A stretch of 64,000 nt of DNA from Halichondria panicea (GCF_963675165.1 NC_087380.1:3029803-3093802), one strand, 5' to 3'; shown: positions 23,151 to 36,408, counted from the stretch's first letter. A program made the numbers and translations. The notes: generated by a model from the sequence alone, not told the origin.

Positions 23151-23216
23151 TAGCCTCGATTCCAGGCCGCTTGAACAAGGCGCGCGCCTTGTTCAAGCGG
23201 CCTGGAATCGAGGCTA
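23151..23216. mobile_element. 66-bp perfect palindrome (terminal-repeat-only element)
   Basis: Two 33-base arms are exact reverse complements with no spacer. Each starts TAGCCTCGATTCCAGGCCGC and meets the other at GGCGC/GCGCC. The outer 20 bases match the ends of the element at 44465-45208 and the short copy at 63906-63951, so this is a stripped member of that family. GACAACTTC occurs on both sides. Confidence 0.85.
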
Positions 23217-25235
23217 TAGACAACTTCCCGAAAATTTACATGGCGGCTGCACTGGGATTAGCTTAGCAGAGAAAGCGAATTAAGCAACGTTAGTAGCTAT
23301 AGACGATCAAAGGACCCCTACCTGAACTGCTGCAGAGGAAATGAGTTCGATGTAAGCTCTCATGCTTATAAATTATCATATTAGAGTGGCATTGTGCCGG
23401 CATGAATAGATCTATGTCTAGTCTATATCTGGCAATATCTGCTAGTTGCCTTTTAGATCTAGTCAGCAGCAGCTTTATATGAAGTACATACACAGTACAT
23501 CTAAATGATAATGGCAGGGGAGCATAGATCTATAGCGTACTTTTGTACTCGGATTACCTTCTGATGTATGCACACACAACACATTCTGTCATCTTCTATA
23601 AGCTCAATAATTAATAAGAGATGCAGTGTTTTTTTGTTTTTTGTTTTTGTCAATCTTGAGTCAACCAACATTCATTATTGCTCGACCCATTAATTAAGCC
23701 ATTAAAAATTAATGTTTCAGAGACCAGAGACGATGTCGGTAAAGGTATATACACTGAGCACATAATTAATACGTGTACTGACACATGATAATAATACATC
23801 AATTTTATCTTGACACACTTGTCTCCATCATTCTCTGTGTGGGAGAAATTATGTAATCATGAGTGCTAAAGGAGTTATACGAGATCACGTGCGCCTGTGT
23901 AATTAACTTAATTGGCAACGTAATTTAGGAAAATGATGTGCACTAGCTATAAAGTAGTAGTATATATTCGGCGACTTACTCTAGATCTAGTCCAATCGTC
24001 GAAGTCAACAGCAATGAATAACCACATGCAGTGACAAACAGCTTGATTTCTGAATATCCATAAATGTTGGATTCTTCTTGCAACCACACAAGGAGTATAA
24101 TTTATAGCTAGACAGGCTAGATCTATATTGTATTGTTTCAAGTTCAGATTAACTGAATAAACAATTAGAGATACAGTAGCACATCAGCAAAGAAAACAAC
24201 AATTAAAAAAGCAGTCTAAATGGTGGAAAACAGGAGTCAGATCCCAGGGGGCTGGTCCAGAACAATCCAGGTGCATGCATGATCAAGAGAACAAGACAAC
24301 CAAAAGGAAAACTGTGAATTACACAACAGTCGTAAATGTAAGGTACAACACATGATTAAAACTGACACTAGGACAGAACAGATCACAGCATATCATGAAC
24401 AATCATGCCAGTACATGCCAAAAGGATCTTTATCGGTGGGGACCAGGGTGCCGTTTGTGTTAAAACGCTATGTGTAAAAACTGCATGTTTAATGAATACT
24501 TCACTGTTATCAGCCTCCTACATCGGTAACCTGATTAGTAAACTTAGTGCGTGTATCTGTGACAATTATGTTGTGATGGCCGCGCAGTGCACGCGTCAAC
24601 AACAGGTAAAGGGCAGTAAAACACAGCACGAGGACATTGCTATGCGATTCAGATTAGCTTAAATGCACTGTACTTGTAATATTCGGTTTAAGAATGAGGA
24701 TAATGAGGAGAGGGGCTTGTGTTCGTGTTGTGCCTGCATGTTGCTAGCGTGTCGAAATAAGATACCTGATGACTATACTATAGAAACTATAGTGATAAAT
24801 TTTACAGAGCTTGTGTTACACGGACATAATTATATTTAGATCTATACCATAATTATAGTCCATTAATTTGGTGTATATAGATCTATAATTATAATTATAG
24901 ACGATAAGAGCATCTTGTTTTGTACTATATGCACCCTTCTTCTTCGATCAATGGGAATAATCTCAACCCACCTCTGCATGGGTCTATAATTATAAGCACT
25001 AAAAGCCAATTACACAATCGGGTATTGGATTACTTTTAGTATAGAGAAAACAACATTGCATACATGAAGTTCTAGTGCAACCACATCTATCCATTTGTGC
25101 GATGAACAGCATTGTTTAGGTTGGTGTTAGGATGGTCTATATAATTTTCCTCATTAAGTACTCTTAAGTGGCTATAATTATGGTTAATGTTTTGTCTGTG
25201 TTGTGTATATAATAATATTATGCTATAATTACAGG
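23217..25235. other. Intergenic stretch, no gene seen
   Basis: About 2 kb, AT-rich, with many TATAATTATA-type tracts and short chance ORFs. I found no domain and no RNA gene. Confidence 0.45.
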
Positions 25236-25620
25236 ATTAACAGTCTTCACTGGACCTGAAGCCCTGGTCTTTTCTGCATGGTGGGAGTGTGGTTGAGGGG
25301 TCAGTGATCCAGAGCAGCTATATTGTACTGTAGAAAAATAAAACCACTGTCACCTTTACATGGACTCTCAATGGAAACTCTCTGTTAAACGATCTACCTC
25401 ACATTCGTATCAGGGAAGACAATCTCCCTGAGCACTCAGAATCATTGCTTACTGATGAGTACTCCACGTCTGTGCTCACACTTCAGAGCCTCTGACAATG
25501 GAGTATATCAGTGTATTGCTACGTACTATAATATTTATAATAATATTATAGTACGTAGCTATATTAAAGTGGAGCTATACTTCTGGCAATGGAGCGGTTA
25601 TCACACTATCGGTGTAACAA
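25236..25620 (+). pseudogene. Decayed Ig exon, copy of gene D exon 55249-55569
   Basis: The stretch tracks gene D exon 9 base by base: CACTGGACCTGAAGCCCT, the GACTCTCAATGGAAA block, the CGTATCAGGGAAGACAATCT block, TCTGACAATGGAGT. It has a TAA stop where gene D reads an aspartate/arginine stretch, plus indels. A 42-bp hairpin (25518-25559) lies near the 3' end. It sits alone, about 1.3 kb upstream of gene B. Confidence 0.85.
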
Positions 25621-26580
25621 GTACATGTACGCGTCGTAAGTGACCAGTTCTCTAATTATGGCAACTGCATGGTCATTGAAGTGACAAAGGCATCTATATT
25701 ATGTGTTTGCAATTAAGGCTCAAATCTAGTTGTGCACGGGCAATAAAGGGCTCATTTGCATTAATTCATGCTATTCCCATTAATGGATTCGGGCATCACT
25801 GGAATAGGGTTGTATGTGGTTGTGAACATATGCACATGCAGGTGCATGGGCCTGAACTCTTACACATGCAATTATAAACAGAAGAGCCATTTACCAATAC
25901 ATGCATGCAGACCTTTTTCCCAGTACTGCACAGAGTCTGTCTGTCTACAGGGCCATACCTGTGGTAATTATACACATCCTGTTCTTGTAAATGGATATCC
26001 CAGGTATACAAGACTAATTTGCTCTCCTTCTGGGTATATGCAGAATGTGTGTATCCTACCTATAACCAGTACCAAAAGAAGCCTGCATGGCAATTATAGT
26101 CTGTAGACATATTTTATTGTTGTGGTCTTACCAGTAATGCATGCACATATATAGAATGCATGCATGTCGCCCATAATGAGAGCGAAGTCATGTGAGTGAC
26201 ATGCATGCAGAGAGCAGCTAGCTATATATAGTCTGTATAATTTTATCATGACAGAGAAAGCCTTATAATTATACTTAACGGTTATTATTATAGACGGGTA
26301 GTCATTTTAGCGTTTTAATATTTTTCTCTGTTTTAGGGTACTCATTTTTGGCGAATTTGTAGCAAATTCATTAGCACAATATTTGTCAAAAGATAATATA
26401 ACTAACTATGAGTTAAAGTTAAATGGAAAGTTTGGAGTCAGATACAGATGAAAAAAGGACTAGATCTAGCTTGCTTAGCATACTCTCAAAAGTACATAGT
26501 AGTCTGACTCTGGGCAGGGCCGGGTCAGGTATATAGATCTTCAATTACCATGGAATGTATAGATTTAGAAGCTAGAGATC
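25621..26580. other. Intergenic stretch upstream of gene B
   Basis: About 960 bp without a recognisable gene. A Cys-containing open frame at 25768-26106 has no clear domain and no supporting splice sites. Confidence 0.4.
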
Positions 26581-26875
26581 TACTATAGGCATTTCCAGAA
26601 AAACAATTCTTTGTATACTGGACATGACTTACATCACTTGTGATGTCATGCCCTTATTCTGTAGAAGCAAACTAACTTCCTACTATAGGCAATTTCCAAA
26701 AATAATATTTGTACTGGACATGACTTGCATCACTTGTGATGTCATGCCCTTATTCTGTAGAAGCAAACTAACTTCCTAGAGATCTACTAGGCAATTTCCA
26801 AAAATAATAATTGTACTGGACATGACTTGCATCACTTGTGATGTCATGCCCTTATTCTGATGAGAGTATTTAAAG
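26581..26875 (+). promoter_or_regulatory. Triplicated upstream region of gene B with palindromic motif and TATA-like box
   Basis: Three tandem copies of about 100 bp (26581-26680, 26681-26782, 26783-26860) precede the gene. Each contains the inverted repeat CATCACTTGTGATG (26632, 26728, 26830) followed by TCATGCCCTTATTCTG. TATTTAAAG at 26867-26875 lies about 55 bp before the ATG. A single diverged version, with TTTAAAGC at 31963-31970, precedes paralogue C. Regulatory function is inferred from position and conservation. Confidence 0.55.
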
Positions 26876-26928
26876 CTCTAGTGTAGTGACATTCTGGGTT
26901 ATAAGGTAATTATTGCGTTCAGCCAGCC

Positions 26929-29850
26929 ATGGTCGCCAAAGTAGTGCTTCAACTGACCCTAGTGCTTGGCATTATAGCAGTGACAAGTGTCATAGGCCAA
27001 AGGAACATTGCACTGTCAGGCCCTGAGATTGAACTATTGAGGCTTGGCCAAAATCCCAAGCTTCTCGAGTTTGCTGCTTTGACTTTAGAGACAGTAGTAG
27101 TAGTAATTGAAGATCCTGAAGTTGTTGCTGTTGTACAAGAGAATGTCAATGCCAATTTTTGGTGCCTGCCTTGGCTGCAAAATTTTCCTGGAGGATCGAT
27201 CAGATGGTTGTTACAGAGGACAGATGTAATCACTGGTGAGTTACTCCAGTATTATTTATGCAGATGATCACTCAGTCAGACATTTCGAGTTCATGCAAAT
27301 TGTCTAAGTCATGAGTTTATTATATAGCATTCATTTATGTTTTCATTTTCTAGGAGATCCTGTTGCAGGAACTAGTCTTTTAGAGATATCTGGAGAGGAT
27401 CCCTTGTTGCAATTCGGTGGAGACTTTAATGAATGGCTCAATTTAACATCAACGATTCTCGTTCCAGGCGCTGTATCAACTTCCAATGGCTTGTACATTT
27501 GTGAAGTTTGCCTTTTCCGTGGAACGCAATTTGAAGAGTGCCACTTCGCTAACACCTCTCTGCAAGTTATTGGAGGTCCTCCTATTCTTGATGTTGCTAT
27601 TGACAACAGTAAGCATCACACACATCTATACTATAATTATACTGTATGTAACTAGGTGGGTTCAGTTAAGGCCATTTAGTACACTCTCCTCAGTACTAGT
27701 TATGGCTCTATATAATTGTGTTGTGTCAGAATAATTTCTTATTCACGCAACTTTATATTTTGCAGATCCTGTTAGTGTAACTGGTACGGGAATCGACGCT
27801 GAAAATGAGTACTTAATAGGATCTGATTTTTGCATTGACCCGAACTTCCGAGGAATTGTTACTATTCTCTGCCAAATAGTCAATGCTGAATCATACACAA
27901 AAGTATCACGAGCCTTTCCTGTTCCATTCCGTTCATGGTCACTCGATGAGGACTTACTCTACTCAGAATTAAGTACCAGTACTCCAAGCATTGTGGATAA
28001 ACCAGAGTTTTATTTGACGACAGTGGAACGTATGGTGTTGATGCCACAATACTTCTTTCCAGAACCGGTACTTAGCACTCCGCTTGTTGGTCGTCTGCAA
28101 GGTGGAATTCAATTGAACTTTGAACTGTTTAATGCATCGTTTGCTCCTTTATTTGACTCTCTTGGGGCAGCAAGGAGGGCGGCTTACCAGGCTGTGGTCG
28201 GAGCTTGGACTTGTCGGGCAAACAACGCATTTGGATCAGACATGGCAACTTCAAACATCAGAATTTGTACGTGGTACATTCCTAAACGCGTACCAAACCC
28301 TGTGTGCTAGAGTTATAGATGTATGAGTATTATCTTGTTACAGGTGCCGCTCCTGATGTTCAGGTCTGCTCTCGCACCCAGTCCCCACAGACTGGTGATG
28401 TTGTCCCTGTAGGGTGTACTGTTTGCATTCCGGAAGGTGATGTCGTAACGCTGAACTGCACTGGACAGAGTGTGTCGGAGGTATTTTACGAGTGGAGAAA
28501 TGGTGCTGGTATAGTCGTGTCCACCTCACCTCTGCTCACTACTGGTGCTAAAGACAGCTACACTTGTACGGCTACAAACTTAGACCACATACCAGCAATC
28601 TTTGTCTCCATGGTTGCCTGTAAGTGATTGATTTTATGATTTATGAAATTTTATACGCTGAAAGTTTCACTAAAATACCATCACTTCCATGCAGCATTAG
28701 TTGCTAAATATGTATAATTATTCACACCATCGTTTGATGCTATAATTGTATCCTACAGATAGGAATGCTGTCACTTTCACTGTTGTTCAAACTAAAGATG
28801 AATTTTCCTCTTCACTCCGGATGGACAATGGCTCCTCAAGGTATTATGTGTTCTGATACATTTAGCTTTCAAAACATGTGAATATGTAATTCAGGTTGAA
28901 CAACCAGGCTGGACTTGAGAGTGTAGCTGTCTGTGCGTTTGTTGGGGAGACACTTGAGCTAAACTGCGCTACTGATGACAATGCAATGGTTCCGTTAGAA
29001 ATCACAGCTCCTGATGGGAGTATGGCAATTGGATCACTGATTGTGTCGAGTGTGGACATGGGTGACGAAGGAACTTACAGCTGTCGACTGAGCAACGACC
29101 CAGGTCCTTGTGGGCAAGCAACTGAGCAGAGAGAAGTGCGAGTATTTGGTGAGTGCAAAGCCGCCAAAATGAATTAAAAACACTATTTGAAAACCATATA
29201 CGAGAGCATTAACCAACCCAACCATTCTTTCCATCCCAATCTGCTCACTCGTACCATGCACCTGCGAATTCTTGGCATAATTTGAGTTATATTTGCTGTC
29301 AGCAACTTAGAGGTGGGAGGTATAATTACATGTTTACATAGTCTGCTGAGGAATCAATTCATGCATCTTCATTAGATATTGCTTGCACAGTGCAGCTAGC
29401 TTGAGATTGAAGCTTTGTCATTCTACATTATACCTTAGGGTCTACTCCCCCCTCCCGCGTGACTGGTCTCTGCTCTGTTGTGGTTTGGACCACTCCCACA
29501 AGGTCGTATAGGAGGATCACTGGCTATGATGTCAGGTTCGTTTCTCAAGGGTCTGGTTTGGATCTTGTAGTGTCTAAAAGGAGAAGAGAAAATTTCCACC
29601 TCATCAGAGATACAGGACTGACCAGTACAGACAACATCATGGTGCAGGTATACCATTACATGCAGGTATCCAATCTTGTAAATGAGCGTTCTCCAATGTT
29701 CAGGTGAGAGCAAAAACAACAGCTGCAGATGGAAAGTGGAGTGAGCTTGTGCCACTTGGTACGTGTTGGCATTAGCAAATGATCATGAGTACACTCAATT
29801 TATCACCATGAATTTTTATTGCAGGTTGCAAGAATGCTGTAGGATCCTAA
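26929..29850 (+). CDS. Secreted four-Ig, one-FN3 protein (gene B)
   Basis: Predicted secreted recognition protein of 654 residues. Exons: 26929-27235, 27354-27608, 27766-28266, 28344-28619, 28759-28840, 28895-29148, 29439-29647, 29704-29758, 29825-29850. Total length is a multiple of three and all phases agree. It begins MVAKVVLQLTLVLGIIAVTS, a clear signal peptide. Ig1 (about residues 40-187) is split across exons 1-2 (FWCLPW, RWLL, GLYICEVC). Ig2 (188-354) has ILCQIV and GAWTCRAN around a long insert. Ig3 (355-446) has VTLNC, YEW and SYTC. Ig4 (447-558) has LELNC and GTYSC. A final FN3 (559-654) resembles Eph FN3-2. No TM segment follows; the protein ends GCKNAVGS. Ligand unknown. Confidence 0.85.
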
Positions 29851-32033
29851 GGCCTGAACTGAATACTTCACCGTTTTGAACTGAACAAAAATGTAGACCT
29901 AGATCTAGTGAGATTTTGATTTTGTTGGTAGGGCTATTAGACCTACCTGCTGGTTATGTTTCAAAGACGTATACTATATAGTGGGAAATGTTCGTGAAGT
30001 GCAAAATTTCGCATTTTTCGAGGGCAGACAGAATTGGTTGGACTCCAGACCCTTATATATATACTTAAAATTATAAGCCGCCTCCTTGTAGTTCAGTATC
30101 TAGTATCTAGGATGTTGGCGGTTCAGTGATAGCTACTAGAAGGTTCATCGATGGTGCAATGACAGCATGTGATGAAGAGAGAGTTGAAGATCGGATGTTT
30201 TGTTAGCGATGCTTCTTGCATAAAGCGATAAGCACAACACATTAATTTTGAAACTGAAGGTGTTAAGTGGGGTTCTCTGATAGATACCGTGGTTGAGAGC
30301 ACTGATGACTGTGAGTGTGAAGTGCTGAAACTTATTAGACTCTCTGGAGGTATTTGCATACCGGAGAGCGTAAATGGTTGCAGCTCTAGATCTAGACTTT
30401 GAAAGGTTTTCCTTGCTTGATGCATTTGGTATGTACCAACTAGCACAGCTAGGTTTCGCATAGAATACCTAATTGGAAAAATATACCACAAGCTTATAAT
30501 TATTGCAATGTATGCTCATTGTCAAAGGAGCGTTTTTAATGATTATCACTCTTTACCCTATAGGACTCTGTCAATGTCATGTTGAGGTTATAAATAAGAT
30601 TCTGTTTGCTCCCAGCCTAGCCCCACTGGACTGCTTCATTAAGGTGGCAGTGCCAGCTAGGACTCGCTCTCAACAACCTTCTCTTTTCCAGGACCAATCA
30701 GGGAGCGACAATTCCAGACTGACACCGTGATTAGTTGATGCAGCTTACTTGTAGGCAATGTCACCAACATCACTTGTGATGTAACCCAATCTTTGTACAG
30801 TAGAACGCCTTATAACAGAGGAACAAAGTTTTGCCATTACGCAAGAGGTGGCCTTTACTCAACGCGAGACCTAACTGCCTGGCCTTTGTAATGTAGTTGG
30901 CCTTTTTCAGGGGTGGCCTATAAAAACAGTTCCACTATGCCTGTATGCATGTTCATATGCATGTGTTCATATGCAGCATTGGATTGTGGCAGATCAAACC
31001 CCACAAAATGGCAGCGAAGAAGGGTGAAGGCTTTTGGTAGGCCTAAGGGGGAGGTCAAGTATGAAGAGACCAATCTTTACAGTGGGTAAGTGTATTGCGG
31101 TGCCGTCTCTAGGGGATAATTTTCAACAGTAGTACCAAATTGTCCCCTAGATGTGACTCAGGTTCCAACTCACCGGGCGCCCACCCAATGGCAGTTGGTC
31201 CTGTAAACACCATACCCCACTGTGCTGGTAAATAATAGCTTCTCAATGATGCTTTTCCTACCTTTACCGAGATAATTTTATGACCCAGCAGAAGTTTGAC
31301 TTTGGCCCTACTGTTCACTGCGTTAGCTGGACTGTAAGAAGTTTGATTACGTTGCATCAGCCATGCATGTGTACAAGCCACTGCACCAATGAATGCAACT
31401 GCAGGAGGGAATAATAATCGTGTACAAGACGATACTTAATTGTCAGTTGTCAAAGTCAAGGTTATCCAAAAGATATGTTTAACCACTGTTTGTGCATGTA
31501 CTGCGCATGTGAGGTCACTTTGATCTTTACTGTTTAATAACTTCTTATCTAGTGGTTTAGTCGGTCCTTTGTGTAGGTGCACCCACTTTCTTTAATTGTT
31601 CGTTGGTTCAGTTTTTGTCTTAACAAAATGTGAAGTTGTTCAAATCTATTATATCGAGTGTATAGGTTGAAGAAAAGCACACGAATATTGAGTTAGACAG
31701 TCTGACGTGCATGTTAGTATTAGATTATTAAATGACTGCCTTATCTGTTTTTACTAAATTAATATGGCTGTTAGCTGAATTATACTGTTGCAAACATAAT
31801 AATGAGTGCTAGCCACACTCTATTAAATGTATTTGTGGTCTAGCTGTGTCTGATGACATGGTTAACTTAATTAGCTTCCTAGTATTTGTGGTCTGAAAAA
31901 GCTTCTCTAGATATTGCACATGACTAGCTGTTTGTTTGGTGCCCTTGTTTTGTGAAAGAGTGTTTAAAGCATGCAAGTGCAGTGCTAGCCTGAATTTACA
32001 GCTAGAATATATTCGTGGCCCTATCTGCCAGTC
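29851..32033. other. Intergenic stretch between genes B and C
   Basis: It contains the 3' flank shared with 16725-17130 (about 30040-30475) and another CATCACTTGTGATG at 30768-30781. A small element with CAGTAGAAC/GTTCCACTA ends lies at about 30793-30945, and the single-copy promoter-like region precedes gene C. No gene is seen. Confidence 0.5.
30793..30945. mobile_element. Small pogo-like MITE candidate
   Basis: The left end ACAGTAGAACGCCTTATAAC and the right end AACAGTTCCACTATG form short imperfect inverted ends. The CAGT(G/A)GAAC start resembles pogo/Tigger-type termini, as does the block at 61128. The boundaries are approximate. Confidence 0.4.
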
Positions 32034-34170
32034 ATGGTCGCTATGGGGCTTCATCTAACGCTGTTGCTTGGCACTGTCGTAGTGACAAGCGTTATAGGTC
32101 AAAGAAACATTTCGCTGTCGGGTCCTGATATAAAACTATTGAGGCTTGGTCAAAATCCCAAGCTTCTCGAATTTGCTGCTTTGACTTTGGAGTCTGTAAT
32201 AATAGTAATTAAAGATCCGGAAGTTCTTGCTGTTGTACAAGAGGGTGTCAATGCCAATTTCTGGTGCCTGCCTTGGCTGCAAAAGTTTCCTGGAGGATCG
32301 ATCAGATGGTTATTCCAGAGGAGAGATGTAATCACTGGTGAGTTACTCCAGTATATTATATGCAGATGATCACTCTGATGACATTTGTCGTACCGAACAC
32401 AGTATACATGAGTTTAATAAATATAGTAGATCTACATGCATTCATTTATTGTTTATTTCCTAGGAGATCTTGCTGCAGAGGTCTGTGGAACTGACCCCTC
32501 GATTCGAATTGGTGGAGAATTTAATGAATGGTTCAATATAACATCAACGGTTCTCGTTTCAGGTGCTGCATCAACTTCCAATGGTTTGTACATTTGTGAA
32601 GTTTGCTTTTCCCGTGGCACGGCATTTGAAGAGTGTCACTTGGCTAATACCTCTCTACAAGTTATTGGAGGTCCTCCTATTCTTGATAAAGCTACTGACA
32701 ACAGTAAGCAAGCATCACACACATCTACTATATATAGGTGGGTAGGGCAATTTATGTAGTAAAAACGTTCCCCTCAGTTGTATAGTTATATGGCTCTACA
32801 TTTCGTCTCGGACTTATTTTTACGCTACTTTATTTTGCAGATCCTGTTAGTGTAATGGTAATTGACGCTGAAACTGAGTACTTAATAGGATCTGATTTTT
32901 GCATTGACTCAAACTTCCGAGGAACTGTTACTATTGTCTGCCAAATAGTCAATGAATGCTGAATCAGACATGAATGTTTCACGAGCCTTTCCTGTTCCAT
33001 TCCGTTCATGGTCACTCAATGGGGACTTACTCTACTCAGAATTAAGTACCGGTACTCTGAACATTCTGGACAACATAGAATTTTTTTCGGCGTCAGTGGA
33101 ACCGGTACTTAGCACTCCGCTTGTTGGTCGTCTGCAAGGTGGAATTCGATTGAACTTTGAACTGTTTAATGCACTGTTTGCTCCTTTATTTGACTCTCTT
33201 GAGGCAGCAAGGAGGGCAGCTTACCGGGCTGTGGTCGGAGCTTGGACTTGTCGGACAAACAACACATTTGGATCAGACATGGCAACTTCAAACATCAGAA
33301 TTTGTACGTGGTACATTCCTATCGGGTGTTAAACGCGTACCGAACCCTGTCTGCCAAAGTTATAAATATGTATATGAATGCATAACTATTGTCTTGTTAC
33401 AGGTGACAATTAATGTTCTCTGCTCTGGCACTCAGTTCCCACAGACTGGTGATGTTGTCCCTGTAGGGTGTACTGTTTGCATTCTGGAAGGTGATATCAT
33501 AACGTTGAACTGCACCAGACAGAGTGTGTCGGAGGTGTTTTACGTGTGGAGAAATGGTACTGGTATAGCCGTGTCAATCTTACCTCTGCTCACTACTGGC
33601 ACTAACGATGAGTACAATTGTACCGCTACAAACTTGGACCGTACTAATACTGCAATCTTTGTTTCCATGGTGGCTTGTAAGTGATTAATTTTCACAGGTC
33701 TGAGAGCGTCTCTATTGCATTTGCTGCTATATATGCATGTGTTCACTGCAGTTTGATTGGTATACTCTACATACAGATAGGAATGCTGTCACTTTCACTG
33801 CTCAAACTAAAGAAGAATATTCCTCTTCAACCCGGATGAACAATGGTTGCTCCAGGTATGTTTCTTGATACATAATTATTATAATTATAGCATTCAAATT
33901 GCTGTTAATAATTCAGGTTGAGCAACCAGGTAGGACTTGAGAGTGTAGCTGTCTGTGCATTCGTTGGGGAGACACTTGAGCTAAACTGCGCTACTGATGA
34001 CAATGCAATGGTTCCGTTAGAAATTACAGTTCCTGGCGGGAGTATGGCCACTGGATTACTGATTGTGTCAAGTGTGGACATGGGTGACGAAGGAACTTAC
34101 AGCTGTCGACTGAGCAATGACCCAGGTCCTTGTGGGCAAGCAACTGAGCAGAGAGAAGTGCGAGTGTTTG
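32034..34170 (+). pseudogene. Gene C, Ig ectodomain exons (paralogue of gene B, frame-broken)
   Basis: Exons 32034-32337, 32464-32703, 32841-33303, 33403-33676, 33777-33855 and 33917-34170 match gene B exons 1-6 in order. The start codes for a signal peptide (MVAMGLHLTLLLGTVVVTS). Exon 3 has a four-base AATG tandem duplication at 32951-32958, giving TGA at 32960-32962. Exon 4 is five bases shorter at its 5' end and is out of frame with exon 3. Elsewhere the frames stay open and conserved, so decay is recent or the breaks are sequence errors. Exon 6 ends in phase 1 and can join exon 34899-34966 of the RTK part. Confidence 0.75.
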
Positions 34171-36408
34171 GTGAGTTCAAAGCCATGAAAGTGCTTGTCA
34201 ATGAATATAAAAACACTCTTTTGAAAACCATACGAGAGCATAAACCAAACCAATCATTTCTCTGAATAATTATTACATCCCAAACTTTCCTCGTCCGTAC
34301 TGGCTGCGAATTCATTGCACTTAACTCAATAGCTGCTGTCACCAACTTCATTGTTGGTTATGTCGTTTGTTTTCCGATTGATTCTGAGCGTACAGCAACT
34401 CAACAGAAATCACTGAAGCTCATAATGAATTAAGCATCCAATATCCATAATCAGCACATTTATTCAGGGAAACCATCATGCACACAGCCATGCAGTTAAA
34501 GTAAAACGCATGCAGTGGCACAGGACGCCATGCACTATTCAGAATTTGATATACTGCTCTCAGTTGTATTTCCTGAACTTTAAGATAATGTATTGTCATG
34601 GCACTATATAGATGAGTAACTTTTCGGCATTGATATAAATTTGATTATTAACTCAAGACATATATACAGGCAATCCAGGCTTATGTATAATTTTGTCGAA
34701 TTGTGAGCAGTCGTAGGTAGGTAGGTCTACTAATAGTTGTCCCATGCATGAGCACTGCAAATGTTAGTTATTGTAGAGACTGGACTATTACATAAAGCTT
34801 TGATCTTAATAATTCATTTTTGAAACCTGTCTAATGATCAGCAGGTCACCAACCATTATCATGTTTCTCAATTGGCCACCTCTTTTTATTACATGCAGTC
34901 ACTGTTAGTCAACCGGTGAGGTTGCCCCAGGAGCTTCGACTGACCACCAGGAACCTCATCGCCCCCGTAAGTCACATAACCTCTATACCTGATTGTTCCA
35001 TGGCTTCCCTCTCCATTAGACAAATGGCTTCGAGTACTCGTGTATTGTGAATGGAGTCAATATGACGGCTCAGTATGAGAATGAGACTTCTATCCTGTGT
35101 ATAGTGGGCAGTGGGCAAGTGAGTGGTGAAAAAATGCGTATATAAATAGCAGGAGCGTAGCAAGCAAGTTTAGAGTGCATGAAGTTTAGAGTCACGCCAA
35201 CATAAATTTTATGGCTAGGCAAATTTTTACAAAAGAAAAAGTCGATCTCAAGGCAACTATATATTTCATTATCGATTACAATATCGACATTACCAGGAAA
35301 CCATTGCAATTATACGTATACGACCACTACAAAAAGTGGCCAGGCCAAAACCTGACCAGCCTGTCCGCTTGCTACAGCCTTGCTATATACTGTACAAAAG
35401 TACTGCACAAACATTAGTACCGGCTTGCAGTTAGTTTAGACTACACCTATATTAGGTGGGTGTATTATGCATTTGCTTGACACCTAGTAGTACTGATTAT
35501 TCTGCGTATAGCTCACACTTTTTGCTGGGGTCGGCAGTTCACCCGTGGCTGTCATTGTGAATAACGTCAACCACACACTCAACAACACCATGCAACTAAC
35601 TGCAGGTACCATCCTTATGATCAACCATGCATGCATGCATATTATTATATGCCATGGCCACACATTAAGCTTTACACTACTTCCGGATGCACTCCCCCCA
35701 CACATACAGTGACATTGTATGATTGTCGTGATTTGGCCAGTGGATGTTCAGAATGTATTGCGGCCAGAATGAGGTCAGAGTTCGCATGTGGATGGTGTGG
35801 GAGTAGTTGTGAGGTGATGCAAGAGTGCTCCACTGATATTTTTGTTACTGAGGGCAACAATTGTCCTGCCCCTGTCATCAACTCGTTCACTCCAATGTCT
35901 GGTAAGAATTATATATCCGTACAGTGACTATTTATCTAATTGCCACTATCATGCACTGTCCATATATATATATACTGGTATATTATATGTATAGTGAGGA
36001 AGAGTCTAGCTATCCTTATTTGTAAACACCTATGTTTTTGGACTGAAACATGCTTCCTGTAAGATATTTACAGTTTATGGAACTTTTTTATACAGTATAT
36101 ACTGCCCGAGGGCATAATAATCTTTATTGCTGATTGTGTATTAGTTTCAAGGATCAAATTTCGAGGATCATTACCTAATGGACCAATCAGATTGCAGGAT
36201 TCTACGTGACTGCATTGCATGGGTTCATCACATAATCAATGCACCAGTTTCTTACAATAGTATAATGCAAGCTAAGAGGGTGGTGAGTGTTGCTTCAGGT
36301 TGATTCGATACACAGCCAAAAATCCACAGGGCGTTTCATGCCTGTTAACAGGCCTATTAGATTTCAGCCTGAAATCCATGGTTAGATACAGCAGCCTGCC
36401 TGTGGATT

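Noticed and set aside
24405..24662. 85-codon plus-strand ORF
   Set aside because: No domain or neighbours that support it; its length is within chance for this base composition.
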